Assembly (NCBI GenBank): GCA_028704215.1
Contig: JAQVLJ010000055.1
Location: 1 to 5,057, forward strand
Direction of reading: 5' to 3'
DNA: 5,057 nt
Source: Clostridia bacterium
Lineage (GTDB): Bacteria; Bacillota; Clostridia; Christensenellales; UBA1242
The notes beneath the pieces are model-generated. The model did not search any database. It saw only the letters and a list, made by a program, of their open reading frames with translations, and was not told the origin of the DNA. Of the stretch, positions 1-5,057 are shown piece by piece (position 1 is the first letter of the stretch; each line of letters opens with the position of its first letter). A program made the position numbers and the translations under genes.

Positions 1-1170
1 CAATTGTTTTCTTTGAAGAATTTTGTATCCAAGAGGTGTTTTTATTGTCACTACATGGAAAGGACATAACTCTTGGCAACAAAAGCAATTTATACATTTT
101 TTGTAATCAATCTTTGCATATTCGCAACCATTTTTATCATATTCCATTGTTATTGCTTTTGCAGGACAATGTTCAAAACACTTTCGGCAACCTTTACATT
201 TTTTTGGATCAATTATTGGTCTTCGCTGAAAGAAATTTCTAAAAGGCTTTTGTGCCCACTTTGGTATTACATTTGCATAGCCATTAGATTGCACACGAAT
301 ATTTTTGTAATCTGTAATTATGCTTTTTTCTAAACTTTCGCCAACTATTTCAACTTCGAAATTTTCACCTATTAGTTTTCTACGCTTTGCCTCAACCAAA
401 AGAGGATATTCATCTGGCTTCAAATTCATTATTTGTACAGCAACTGTATCTGCAGCATATGCACTTTGACTAGCTATAATTCTATTGACTATTCTCGGTG
501 TTCCGCTAGTTGGTCCTGCACCTTCCATGCCTACTACAGCGTCAATAAAATTAAGTACTAATTTGTCTGAAATGCTTCTTTCAACGTCAATCAAAAAATT
601 GCAAAAGTCTTTCAATTCTGGATATAAGTTATGCATCTGAGCCTTAATAAGTCCAGGAACAATTCCAAACAAATTTTTTACTGCACCAGTGTAACCAGTC
701 AAAGAATGTGTTTTGAATTTTGCAACGTTAATTACTACGTCTGCTTTGTCGATTACATCAATAATATCAAGACTTTTTGTTTTTTCGCCGTCTACCTTTA
801 TACTAACACTATCAAAATTTTTGTTTAATTCCGCTTCAGCTTGGCTACAAGCGTGGGACATTTTTGTTACTTCATAAATTTTGTTTAAATGTTTTTCGTT
901 AAAAAAAGCCGCAGGACTATCTGCAACTATACACTTAGCACCCACATTTTTTATTTTGGTTGCAATAGCTTGTACTATACTTGGGTGAGTAGTAACTGCC
1001 TTTTCTGGTGAGTACTTTTCCACCAAGTTTGCTTTGATTACTACAATCATATTGGGTTTAATGTATTTTTGGATTCCACCCAAATCCAAAAAGCATTTGT
1101 CTATAGTATTTTTTACGTTGCTTATCTCATAGTCTTTGCACAATCGCAAAGAAACAGTATTTTTATCCAT
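1..1170 (-). CDS. DUF362 domain protein with C-terminal 2x[4Fe-4S] ferredoxin domain (3' end outside window)
   Basis: Reading leftward from the ATG at 1170, the frame stays open for 390 codons to base 1, so the C-terminus is cut by the window edge. The start is supported by AGGAG at 1176-1180, five bases upstream. Family hallmarks of DUF362 are visible: a KPNMIVVIKANLV strand (residues 38-50), THPSIV followed by a VADSP turn, KFKTHSLTGYTGAVKNLFG (151-169) and GMEGAGPTSG (214-223). The C-terminal part carries two CxxCxxCxxxCP motifs, Cys325/328/331/335 and Cys359/362/365/369, which would bind two [4Fe-4S] clusters as in bacterial ferredoxins. An extra Cys364 sits inside the second motif. There is no signal peptide or membrane segment, so the protein is probably cytosolic. 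The family has no settled reaction; an electron-transfer role is inferred only from the ferredoxin motifs. By comparison with family lengths only a few residues should be missing. It is transcribed away from the pfk operon and is probably monocistronic at its 5' end. Confidence 0.9.
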   Translation of the reverse strand, partial: MDKNTVSLRLCKDYEISNVKNTIDKCFLDLGGIQKYIKPNMIVVIKANLVEKYSPEKAVTTHPSIVQAIATKIKNVGAKCIVADSPAAFFNEKHLNKIYEVTKMSHACSQAEAELNKNFDSVSIKVDGEKTKSLDIIDVIDKADVVINVAKFKTHSLTGYTGAVKNLFGIVPGLIKAQMHNLYPELKDFCNFLIDVERSISDKLVLNFIDAVVGMEGAGPTSGTPRIVNRIIASQSAYAADTVAVQIMNLKPDEYPLLVEAKRRKLIGENFEVEIVGESLEKSIITDYKNIRVQSNGYANVIPKWAQKPFRNFFQRRPIIDPKKCKGCRKCFEHCPAKAITMEYDKNGCEYAKIDYKKCINCFCCQELCPFHVVTIKTPLGYKILQRKQL

Positions 1171-1186
1171 ATTTACTCCTAATAAA

Positions 1187-1215
1187 TTTCTACAACTTTA
1201 TAATATAAATGTCAA
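1187..1215 (-). promoter_or_regulatory. Candidate sigma-A promoter for the DUF362 gene
   Basis: On the minus strand a perfect TTGACA (plus-strand TGTCAA, 1210-1215) is followed after 17 bases by TAGAAA (plus-strand TTTCTA, 1187-1192), a weak -10. The predicted transcript start near 1180 would fall on the Shine-Dalgarno itself and leave a leader of about 10 nt. The -10 may therefore be misassigned, although the -35 is good. Confidence 0.35.
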
Positions 1216-1221
1216 TTATAT

Positions 1222-1250
1222 TTGATTTTTTGCATTAAATTGCCTATACT
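1222..1250 (+). promoter_or_regulatory. Sigma-A-type promoter for the small-ORF/pfk operon
   Basis: TTGATT (1222-1227) and TATACT (1245-1250) are separated by exactly 17 bases. This matches the sigma-A consensus at four of six (-35) and five of six (-10) positions. The predicted transcript start is near 1257, only a few bases before the ATG at 1261 and about 28 bases before the ATG at 1285. No other good promoter is seen before pfk, so both rightward genes probably depend on this one. Confidence 0.6.
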
Positions 1251-1284
1251 TTTTTTAATTATGTTAAAAATATTAGCAAAGACA

Positions 1285-1521
1285 ATGAAGTTAGAAAAAA
1301 TAATCAAATCCGTTACAATGGAGTTTGATGAATACGAAGTAACGTTTTATGAAATCACAAAAAGTTTGTGCGAAAAATTAGATGAACCAACACCAGTGCT
1401 TTTAACAAAGCACGTACTTGATTTTAAACGGTTTAATTTTTGTACGTTTAAAGCGGAAGATTTTGTAGAGAACGTACATTTTGACAAAATGATTTTTAGA
1501 CACATTATTGATAAGGAGTAA
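1285..1521 (+). CDS. Small acidic protein of unknown function, coupled to the pfk-like gene
   Basis: I do not recognise this family. The 78-residue product from the ATG at 1285 is soluble-looking, rich in Glu, Asp, Lys and Phe, and has no membrane segment, signal peptide or metal-binding motif. It contains a mixed hydrophobic/charged N-terminal half (FDEYEVTFYEITKSLCEK) and a C-terminal KRFNFCTFKAEDFVE segment. The start is uncertain. An in-frame ATG at 1261 would add eight residues but sits only a few bases after the predicted transcript start; neither ATG has a convincing Shine-Dalgarno. A TTG at 1222 lies inside the promoter and is unlikely. The last codons (AAG GAG TAA) form the ribosome binding site of the next gene, with only three bases before its ATG. 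Tight coupling and protein-like composition argue that this is a real gene. A role as partner or regulator of the kinase is only a guess from position. Confidence 0.7.
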   Translation: MKLEKIIKSVTMEFDEYEVTFYEITKSLCEKLDEPTPVLLTKHVLDFKRFNFCTFKAEDFVENVHFDKMIFRHIIDKE

Positions 1522-1527
1522 TTTATG
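1513..1527 (+). promoter_or_regulatory. pfk ribosome binding site embedded in the upstream stop
   Basis: The AAGGAG of the pfk start is formed by the last two sense codons of the small upstream gene (Lys-Glu). Its TAA stop (1519-1521) lies in the spacer before the ATG at 1525. This geometry is typical of translational coupling by terminating ribosomes. Confidence 0.7.
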
Positions 1528-2442
1528 AAAATAGCAATTCTTACAAGTGGCGGAGATTCACAAGGAATGAATTTGGCTTTGAAGGGTGCACTTGACAGGG
1601 CAACCGCAAAAAACATTGAACTATATAAAGTTCGAAGAGGTTATGAGGGACTTATTGACGACGAAATAAGTCTTTTTGACTATACTGATATAGTGGGCAG
1701 AGAGAACGATGGCGGCAGTGCAATAATGATAAGCAGAAGTAGTAGGTTTTTACAAAAAAAATATCAAAAAATAGCAATTGAAAACTTGCGTTCAAAAGAT
1801 ATAAATTATCTGATAGTTGTTGGAGGAAACGGTAGTTTTAGAGGCGCTATTGATTTGATAAAACTTGGACTAAATGTAATTTGTGTTCCTGGCACAGTCG
1901 ACAATGATTTGAATTTTGATACAACTTTGGGATTTGATAGTGCCGCAAATAATGCAATATCAGCAATAGACAATATACTTGACTGCACTTCTTCAATCGG
2001 AGCTGGTGTAGCCGTAGAGGTGATGGGCAGAGAGAGCGGAGATTTGGCAAAATATGTGGGCAAGGCGCTAAATGCAGAATATGTTTTGACAAGAGATACC
2101 CTAATTGATTACAAGGAAATAGCAAAGATAATCAAAAAATATCTATCAATCGGTGTAATTAATCCACTGATAATTGTGCAAGAAAAATTTATTGACTTAA
2201 AAGATTTTGTAGAAAAGATAGAAGAATATACAAAGTATAAGTTCAAATCACAAGTTTTGGGATACATTCAAAGAGGCGGTAGACCTTCTGCTTATGATAG
2301 AGTGTATGGTTATGAGTTGGGCGTTAGAGCAGTAGACTTGTTGCTCGCGAACATCAATAATGTAGCAATAGGAAGACTTAACGGCGAACTAGTAACACAA
2401 GATATTGAAAAGTCACTTAATAGCAAAACTAAATTTATGTAA
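1525..2442 (+). CDS. pfkA: 6-phosphofructokinase family protein (PfkA-like, divergent active site)
   Basis: PfkA enzymes phosphorylate fructose 6-phosphate to fructose 1,6-bisphosphate with ATP, the committed step of glycolysis. This 305-residue protein aligns almost without gaps to the approximately 320-residue bacterial enzyme but lacks the last dozen or so residues. Conserved: LTSGGD (residues 6-11), Arg71 in the ATP-binding segment, PGTVDND (122-128) with catalytic Asp126, VEVMGR (164-169), Glu220 and YIQRGG (247-252) with Arg250. Gly103 and Gly123 are the residues typical of ATP rather than pyrophosphate users. Departures, in E. coli numbering: Asp103 of GGDGS is Asn102, Arg162 is Ala160, Arg243 is Lys241, His249 is Tyr247, and the allosteric Arg25 is Asp24. 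The first affects magnesium binding and the next three affect fructose 6-phosphate binding. The fold is secure; normal PFK activity is not. It could be a second, specialised or regulatory paralogue. AAGGAG at 1513-1518, inside the end of the upstream gene, gives a strong start. Confidence 0.88.
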   Translation: MKIAILTSGGDSQGMNLALKGALDRATAKNIELYKVRRGYEGLIDDEISLFDYTDIVGRENDGGSAIMISRSSRFLQKKYQKIAIENLRSKDINYLIVVGGNGSFRGAIDLIKLGLNVICVPGTVDNDLNFDTTLGFDSAANNAISAIDNILDCTSSIGAGVAVEVMGRESGDLAKYVGKALNAEYVLTRDTLIDYKEIAKIIKKYLSIGVINPLIIVQEKFIDLKDFVEKIEEYTKYKFKSQVLGYIQRGGRPSAYDRVYGYELGVRAVDLLLANINNVAIGRLNGELVTQDIEKSLNSKTKFM

Positions 2443-2450
2443 TATAAAAA

Positions 2451-2541
2451 GATATCGTAAAATTTACTTAAAATCAAATTGAAAAAAAAGTTTCAAAAAT
2501 TTGTTGACAATTTTTGTAAATATACATATACTACGATATCG
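2451..2541. repeat. Pair of GATATCG sites flanking the greA promoter
   Basis: GATATCGTA at 2451-2459 recurs as its exact reverse complement TACGATATC at 2532-2540. Each is centred on the palindrome GATATC, and the right copy extends to the 8-bp palindrome CGATATCG (2534-2541). The right copy overlaps the end of the -10 box and the predicted transcript start. The palindrome centres are 84 bp apart. This is a possible operator pair; no binding protein is implied by the sequence. Confidence 0.3.
2504..2532 (+). promoter_or_regulatory. Strong sigma-A promoter for greA with A/T-rich upstream element
   Basis: A perfect TTGACA (2504-2509) and TATACT (2527-2532) are separated by 17 bases, matching consensus at 11 of 12 positions. 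The 25 bases upstream are runs of A and T (2477-2503), resembling an UP element that contacts the polymerase alpha subunits. The predicted start near 2539 leaves a leader of about 100 nt before greA. No clear terminator for pfk is seen between 2443 and this promoter, so some readthrough from pfk into greA is possible. Confidence 0.8.
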
Positions 2542-2584
2542 GTTTAAGGATATAAAAATCTTTGAATCGTTTTATTGTAATATA

Positions 2585-2619
2585 ATTTGATGATTTTGCA
2601 TATATAAATCAAATCAAAT
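2585..2619 (+). repeat. A/T-rich inverted repeat in the greA leader
   Basis: ATTTGAT (2585-2591) can pair with either of two overlapping ATCAAAT copies (2608-2614 and 2613-2619), and an inner GATTT/AAATC pair (2592-2596, 2606-2610) is also possible. All pairs are A/U-dominated, so the hairpin would be weak. It lies just upstream of the ribosome binding site at 2631-2635. A regulatory role is unproven. Confidence 0.2.
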
Positions 2620-2641
2620 AAGAATTACTTAGGAGCAAATT

Positions 2642-3118
2642 ATGACAGAAGAACACATATTTTTGACGCCAAATGGCATGGAAAAATTGAAAGAAAGGCT
2701 TAATTATTTGAAGTCTGAAAAACGACTCGAATGTTCTGCTCGTATAGGCGAAGCACGTAGCTATGGCGACCTCAGCGAAAACGCAGAATACGAAACTGCA
2801 CGTGAAGAACAAGCCAATGTAGAAGCGGAAATTTATGAACTAGAAGAAAAGTTAAAAAACGCAAAAATTATTGACAACAAAAAGGTCAATACTTCTTCTG
2901 TGTGTGTTGGCTGTAATGTTGTATTATACGATATGGAATTTAATGAAGAAGTTAGTTACAAAATTGTTGGAGATACAGAAAGCGACCCAGCCAATGGTTA
3001 TATAAGCAATTTGAGTCCAGTTGGGGCTGCTATATTGGGCAAAAAACCAAACGAAATCGTTTCGGTAAAGACGCCGGGCGGAGTAGTTAGTTATAAAATA
3101 TTAAAAATTAAGGCTTAG
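2642..3118 (+). CDS. greA: Transcription elongation factor GreA
   Basis: GreA enters the secondary channel of backtracked RNA polymerase and stimulates cleavage of the extruded RNA 3' end, restarting stalled complexes. The 158-residue length is normal. The N-terminal coiled coil (about residues 10-78) has the signature tip GDLSENAEY (42-50). Its acidic residues Asp43 and Glu46 correspond to the E. coli Asp41 and Glu44 that coordinate the catalytic magnesium. The C-terminal FKBP-like domain (about 83-158) contains the typical SPVGAAILGKKPNEIVSV and a closing TPGGVVSYKILKI strand. The start is fixed by AGGAG (2631-2635), six bases before the ATG. The gene has its own strong promoter and leader and is not tightly linked to pfk. 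Its TAG stop falls in the loop of the downstream terminator hairpin, so the last codons form the hairpin's left arm. Confidence 0.97.
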   Translation: MTEEHIFLTPNGMEKLKERLNYLKSEKRLECSARIGEARSYGDLSENAEYETAREEQANVEAEIYELEEKLKNAKIIDNKKVNTSSVCVGCNVVLYDMEFNEEVSYKIVGDTESDPANGYISNLSPVGAAILGKKPNEIVSVKTPGGVVSYKILKIKA

Positions 3119-3134
3119 ACCTTAATTTTTTTTT
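3103..3134. terminator. Bidirectional intrinsic terminator shared by greA and tadA
   Basis: The arms AAAAATTAAGG (3103-3113) and CCTTAATTTTT (3120-3130) pair perfectly over 11 bp around a six-base loop, CTTAGA. On the plus strand the T run continues to 3134. On the minus strand the hairpin is followed by TTTTTAATATTTTAT, so it should also stop leftward transcription. The greA stop (3116-3118) and the tadA stop (3122-3124) both lie inside it, and the genes are separated by only three bases. Confidence 0.85.
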
Positions 3135-3574
3135 GATATTCGTAAATTTTTAAAAAACAAATTTAATAGTTCTTCACTTTCTTTTTTGCATTCGCCTAGT
3201 TGTATTTCTGTTTTGTGATTCAAATTGTTATCATCCAATAATTTATATTTAGAAATTACTGCACCATATTTATCATCTAACGTAGCAACGTGCAATTTTT
3301 TTATACGACTACTCAAAATCGCCCCAGCACACATGGGACAAGGTTCCAACGTAACGTACATTTCACAGTCATTTAACCGCCAAGATTTAAGTTTTTTGCA
3401 AGCTGTATTGATTGCAATAATTTCTGCATGACAAAGTGCATTATTTGTTTTTTCTTTTTTATTGTATGCTTTTGCTATTATTTTATCATTTTTGATGATT
3501 ACTGCTCCAACTGGTACTTCGCCTATTTTGAAAGCTTTTTGCGCCATTAAAACCGCTTCTTGCATATGAGTCAT
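3122..3574 (-). CDS. tadA: tRNA-specific adenosine deaminase TadA
   Basis: TadA deaminates adenosine 34 of tRNA-Arg(ACG) to inosine, allowing one tRNA to read several arginine codons. The 150-residue protein has the full zinc-dependent cytidine/deoxycytidylate deaminase signature: His49 and catalytic Glu51 in CHAEII, and Cys79/Cys82 in the PCPMCAGAI motif. GEVPVGAVI (18-26) and YVTLEPC (73-79) are typical TadA segments. The N-terminus MTHMQEAVLMAQKAF matches the usual first helix, which supports the ATG at 3574. GAGAGG lies ten bases upstream, inside the coding end of the preceding peptidase gene, whose frame overlaps tadA by 89 nt. It is the last gene of a leftward operon with rlmH and the peptidase, and its TAA stop is formed within the shared terminator. 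The only real alternative start is the in-frame Met4. Confidence 0.96.
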   Translation of the reverse strand: MTHMQEAVLMAQKAFKIGEVPVGAVIIKNDKIIAKAYNKKEKTNNALCHAEIIAINTACKKLKSWRLNDCEMYVTLEPCPMCAGAILSSRIKKLHVATLDDKYGAVISKYKLLDDNNLNHKTEIQLGECKKESEELLNLFFKNLRISKKN

Positions 3575-4484
3575 TTTTTATTTTCCTCTCTTTGGTGTTT
3601 ATATTTACTATTTTAGCAGATTTTATTTGAGAAGCATACTCATTTGCAAGTCCCAAAGCCAATTCAGGTACATATCTATTTTGTTCAAATATTTCAGGTA
3701 GGTACTCTATACCAATTGGATGAGGTAATTCACTTCTACCAACTTCTATGGTATATGCTGGAATTTGTAGTTTTCGTATGCACCAGTCTTTGTAGCCACC
3801 TGTTGAATTTTCTGTCAAAATCAGTTGATAACCTGTTTCTTCTGATAACCGAGTACCTATTTGTCTATCGCGTTCCAAATTTTCTGCACTTTCACCTTGA
3901 AAACCATAATATATTACTTCTCCTTTTGAATGATAACTTATGGTAAGCAATGGTCGGTTTTTTAAGGTAAAATTGACCAAACCTTGAACTTCACGTTCAC
4001 TTTCAGGATAAAATCCACAAAAGTTTTCACTGTTTGGGCAAAACACATTTTGAGTACCCTGACCCCAGTCTGCATCAAAGTTGGTGTTCAAGTCCACTTG
4101 ATTAATATTGGCTTTGTATTGAGAAAAATTCGTACTATTATTGTTTCCCAAAATCAAATACTGTTTTGTTATTTCACAAGGGGCAGAATTGATACCATCC
4201 AATACGATTTCTACACCATCAGGGTCTGTCATAAACAAAAAATATATTCCACCGCTCACATTTAGTCCCTGACTATGTAAGTATTTTACCTGTTCTATCA
4301 TCAATAAAGTAGTTATATATTCGCGTGCATGGATGCAACCTTGTATCACAATTTGATTGCCTTCATAACTACCCAAATGAGTTCCCAAAAGATTTTTTCC
4401 AAGAACAGACTTTCCTGCATTAAAAAGTTCTAGTCCATCATTTTGTAGATCGACTATTTTTTGTACTAATTCTTGATAAGTCAT
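3486..4484 (-). CDS. M14-family zinc metallopeptidase, probably gamma-D-glutamyl-diamino-acid endopeptidase-like
   Basis: The 332-residue frame carries the zinc carboxypeptidase signature: His52-Ala-Arg-Glu55 and His185 (TISYHSKG) as zinc ligands, and Glu247 in YTIEVG as the catalytic glutamate. TDPDGVE (86-92) and GGYKDWC (229-235) resemble the subfamily that cleaves gamma-D-glutamyl-diaminopimelate bonds in peptidoglycan peptides. The arginine that binds the substrate carboxylate in classical carboxypeptidases (NRNF) is Thr134 here (NTNF). No signal peptide is present, so the enzyme is likely cytoplasmic, where it could trim recycled cell-wall peptides; this role is inferred. GAGGTG lies four bases before the ATG at 4484, and the rlmH stop is nine bases upstream. 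The last 29 residues (304-332) are encoded within tadA in another frame, are rich in Ser, Asn and Arg, and look like an accidental extension. The catalytic domain ends near residue 285. Confidence 0.9.
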   Translation of the reverse strand: MTYQELVQKIVDLQNDGLELFNAGKSVLGKNLLGTHLGSYEGNQIVIQGCIHAREYITTLLMIEQVKYLHSQGLNVSGGIYFLFMTDPDGVEIVLDGINSAPCEITKQYLILGNNNSTNFSQYKANINQVDLNTNFDADWGQGTQNVFCPNSENFCGFYPESEREVQGLVNFTLKNRPLLTISYHSKGEVIYYGFQGESAENLERDRQIGTRLSEETGYQLILTENSTGGYKDWCIRKLQIPAYTIEVGRSELPHPIGIEYLPEIFEQNRYVPELALGLANEYASQIKSAKIVNINTKERKIKNDSYARSGFNGAKSFQNRRSTSWSSNHQK

Positions 4485-4493
4485 ATATCACCT

Positions 4494-4958
4494 CTATTTG
4501 TGATATGTAATATTTCCTAAAATAGTGAATGACCTATATAATTGCTCCAAAAAAATTACGCGCATCAAAGTGTGCGGGAAAGTCATTTTTGAAAAGGATA
4601 ATAGTAAGTCAGCTTTTTGTTTTAAGGATGAATGAATTCCATTTGAGCCACCTATAACAAAAGTCAATGTACTACTGCTTAAACTCAATTTTTCGATTGC
4701 ATTAGCGAACTGTTTGCTGTCAAAAGTTCTGCCATTTATATCACAGATTATCAATTTACCCTTTATGTATTTTTCTATGTATTTTGCATCTTTTTCAAGA
4801 TTAATTTGCACTTCACTTTCTTTGTTTGCTATGTTTTCTGCAACTTCAATTATTGATAATTCGCAAAATCTATTAAGTCTTTTTTTGTATTCATCAACTG
4901 CCATTGTAAAAAAGTTCTCTTTAACACTTCCCACACACACCAAAATAATTTTCAACAT
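4494..4958 (-). CDS. rlmH: 23S rRNA (pseudouridine1915-N3)-methyltransferase RlmH
   Basis: RlmH is a small SPOUT methyltransferase that methylates N3 of pseudouridine 1915 in helix 69 of 23S rRNA on assembled 70S ribosomes, using S-adenosylmethionine. The 154-residue product from the ATG at 4958 matches the usual length (155 in E. coli). The N-terminus MLKIILVCVG is the first SPOUT strand. FVIGGSNG (100-107) is the cofactor-binding glycine loop in its Gram-positive form. FPHTLMRVIFLEQLYRSF (127-144) forms the trefoil knot, and the protein ends in the expected TYHK. The frame is open a further 20 codons upstream, but that extension (Cys/His-rich) overlaps the preceding gene and lacks homology. 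The chosen ATG overlaps the upstream stop as TAATG, with GGGGA about eight bases before it. The peptidase gene follows nine bases after the stop. Confidence 0.96.
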   Translation of the reverse strand: MLKIILVCVGSVKENFFTMAVDEYKKRLNRFCELSIIEVAENIANKESEVQINLEKDAKYIEKYIKGKLIICDINGRTFDSKQFANAIEKLSLSSSTLTFVIGGSNGIHSSLKQKADLLLSFSKMTFPHTLMRVIFLEQLYRSFTILGNITYHK

Positions 4959-5057
4959 TACATTATTCCCCATATGAACGTGGCAACAGTGCCAAAAACA
5001 CCCATAATAACTATGCATATAGTAAAAATTTTATCAGTAAAAGACAAGTTTGACTTC
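4958..5057 (-). CDS. C-terminal end of a membrane protein (5' part outside window)
   Basis: Reading leftward from the right edge, one frame gives 32 residues ending at the TAA at 4960-4958. The polar KSNLSFTDK is followed by a strongly hydrophobic stretch, IFTICIVIMGVFGTVATFIWG, that would span the membrane once and end at the C-terminus. Either a larger membrane protein or a very small single-pass protein is possible, since the beginning is not in the window. The stop overlaps the rlmH start by one base (TAATG), which argues for a real gene in the same operon and for translational coupling. The family cannot be identified from this fragment. Confidence 0.6.
   Translation of the reverse strand, partial: KSNLSFTDKIFTICIVIMGVFGTVATFIWGIM

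Noticed and set aside
36..828. Short plus-strand reading frames opposite the DUF362 gene
   Set aside because: They lie antisense to a continuous 390-codon frame with clear DUF362 and ferredoxin motifs, lack ribosome binding sites and have no protein-like features.
1222..1284. TTG start at 1222 for the small protein
   Set aside because: This codon is part of the -35 box of the promoter, so it would not be present on the transcript.
1694..2035. 12-bp direct repeat TGGGCAGAGAGA inside the pfk gene (1694-1705 and 2024-2035)
   Set aside because: Both copies encode Gly-Arg-Glu in conserved contexts in the same frame, so codon-level coincidence explains them.
2470..2503. Hairpin TTGAAA...TTTCAA after pfk as a terminator
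   Set aside because: The stem is only six A/T-rich pairs with no following T run, and the A/T tract is better explained as the upstream element of the greA promoter.
2562..2586. A second greA promoter, TTGAAT with TATAAT at 2581-2586
   Set aside because: The spacer is only 13 bases, too short for sigma-A recognition, and a near-consensus promoter lies just upstream.
4959..5018. A longer RlmH starting 20 codons upstream
   Set aside because: The extra residues do not match the family, would overlap the upstream membrane-protein end, and the ATG at 4958 gives the normal 154-residue length.
1..5057. CRISPR array, insertion sequence, tRNA, rRNA or defence cassette
   Set aside because: No spaced repeats, transposase motifs, terminal inverted repeats or structured RNA signatures were found; nearly all of the window is occupied by ordinary genes.

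Overview
The window is a compact, AT-rich stretch of bacterial chromosome. It most resembles a low-GC Gram-positive (Bacillota, Clostridia-like). The reasons are the strong AGGAG/GAGGTG ribosome binding sites, consensus sigma-A promoters, a GGSNG-type RlmH, a short PfkA-like kinase and the standard code with TAA, TAG and TGA all used as stops. The species cannot be named from this. No mobile element, CRISPR array, tRNA or rRNA is visible.

Layout, left to right. (1) From the left edge to 1170, minus strand: a nearly complete DUF362 protein with a C-terminal two-cluster ferredoxin domain. Its frame is still open at base 1, so the stop lies outside the window. (2) 1171-1284: a divergent intergenic region with a well-formed promoter for the rightward genes and a weaker candidate for the leftward one. 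(3) 1285-2442, plus strand: a 78-residue unrecognised acidic protein, translationally linked (3 nt gap, shared Shine-Dalgarno) to a 6-phosphofructokinase-like protein with several altered active-site residues. (4) 2443-2641: an intergenic region with a perfect-spaced TTGACA-N17-TATACT promoter and a leader of about 100 nt. (5) 2642-3118, plus: transcription elongation factor greA. (6) A hairpin at 3103-3134 works as a shared terminator and contains the stop codons of both converging genes. (7) 3122 to the right edge, minus strand: an operon read right to left, consisting of the end of a membrane protein, rlmH (23S rRNA methyltransferase), an M14-family metallopeptidase and tadA (tRNA adenosine deaminase). 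All junctions are tight or overlapping.

Functionally the rightward genes link sugar metabolism (Pfk-like) and, under their own promoter, rescue of backtracked RNA polymerase (GreA). The leftward operon combines two RNA-modification enzymes with a cytoplasmic peptidase that probably acts on peptidoglycan-type peptides. This is mostly housekeeping DNA and I see no convincing new multi-gene system. The points most worth a second look are the unusual Pfk active site, the small protein coupled to it, the M14 tail that overlaps tadA by 89 nt, and a pair of GATATC-centred sites around the greA promoter.
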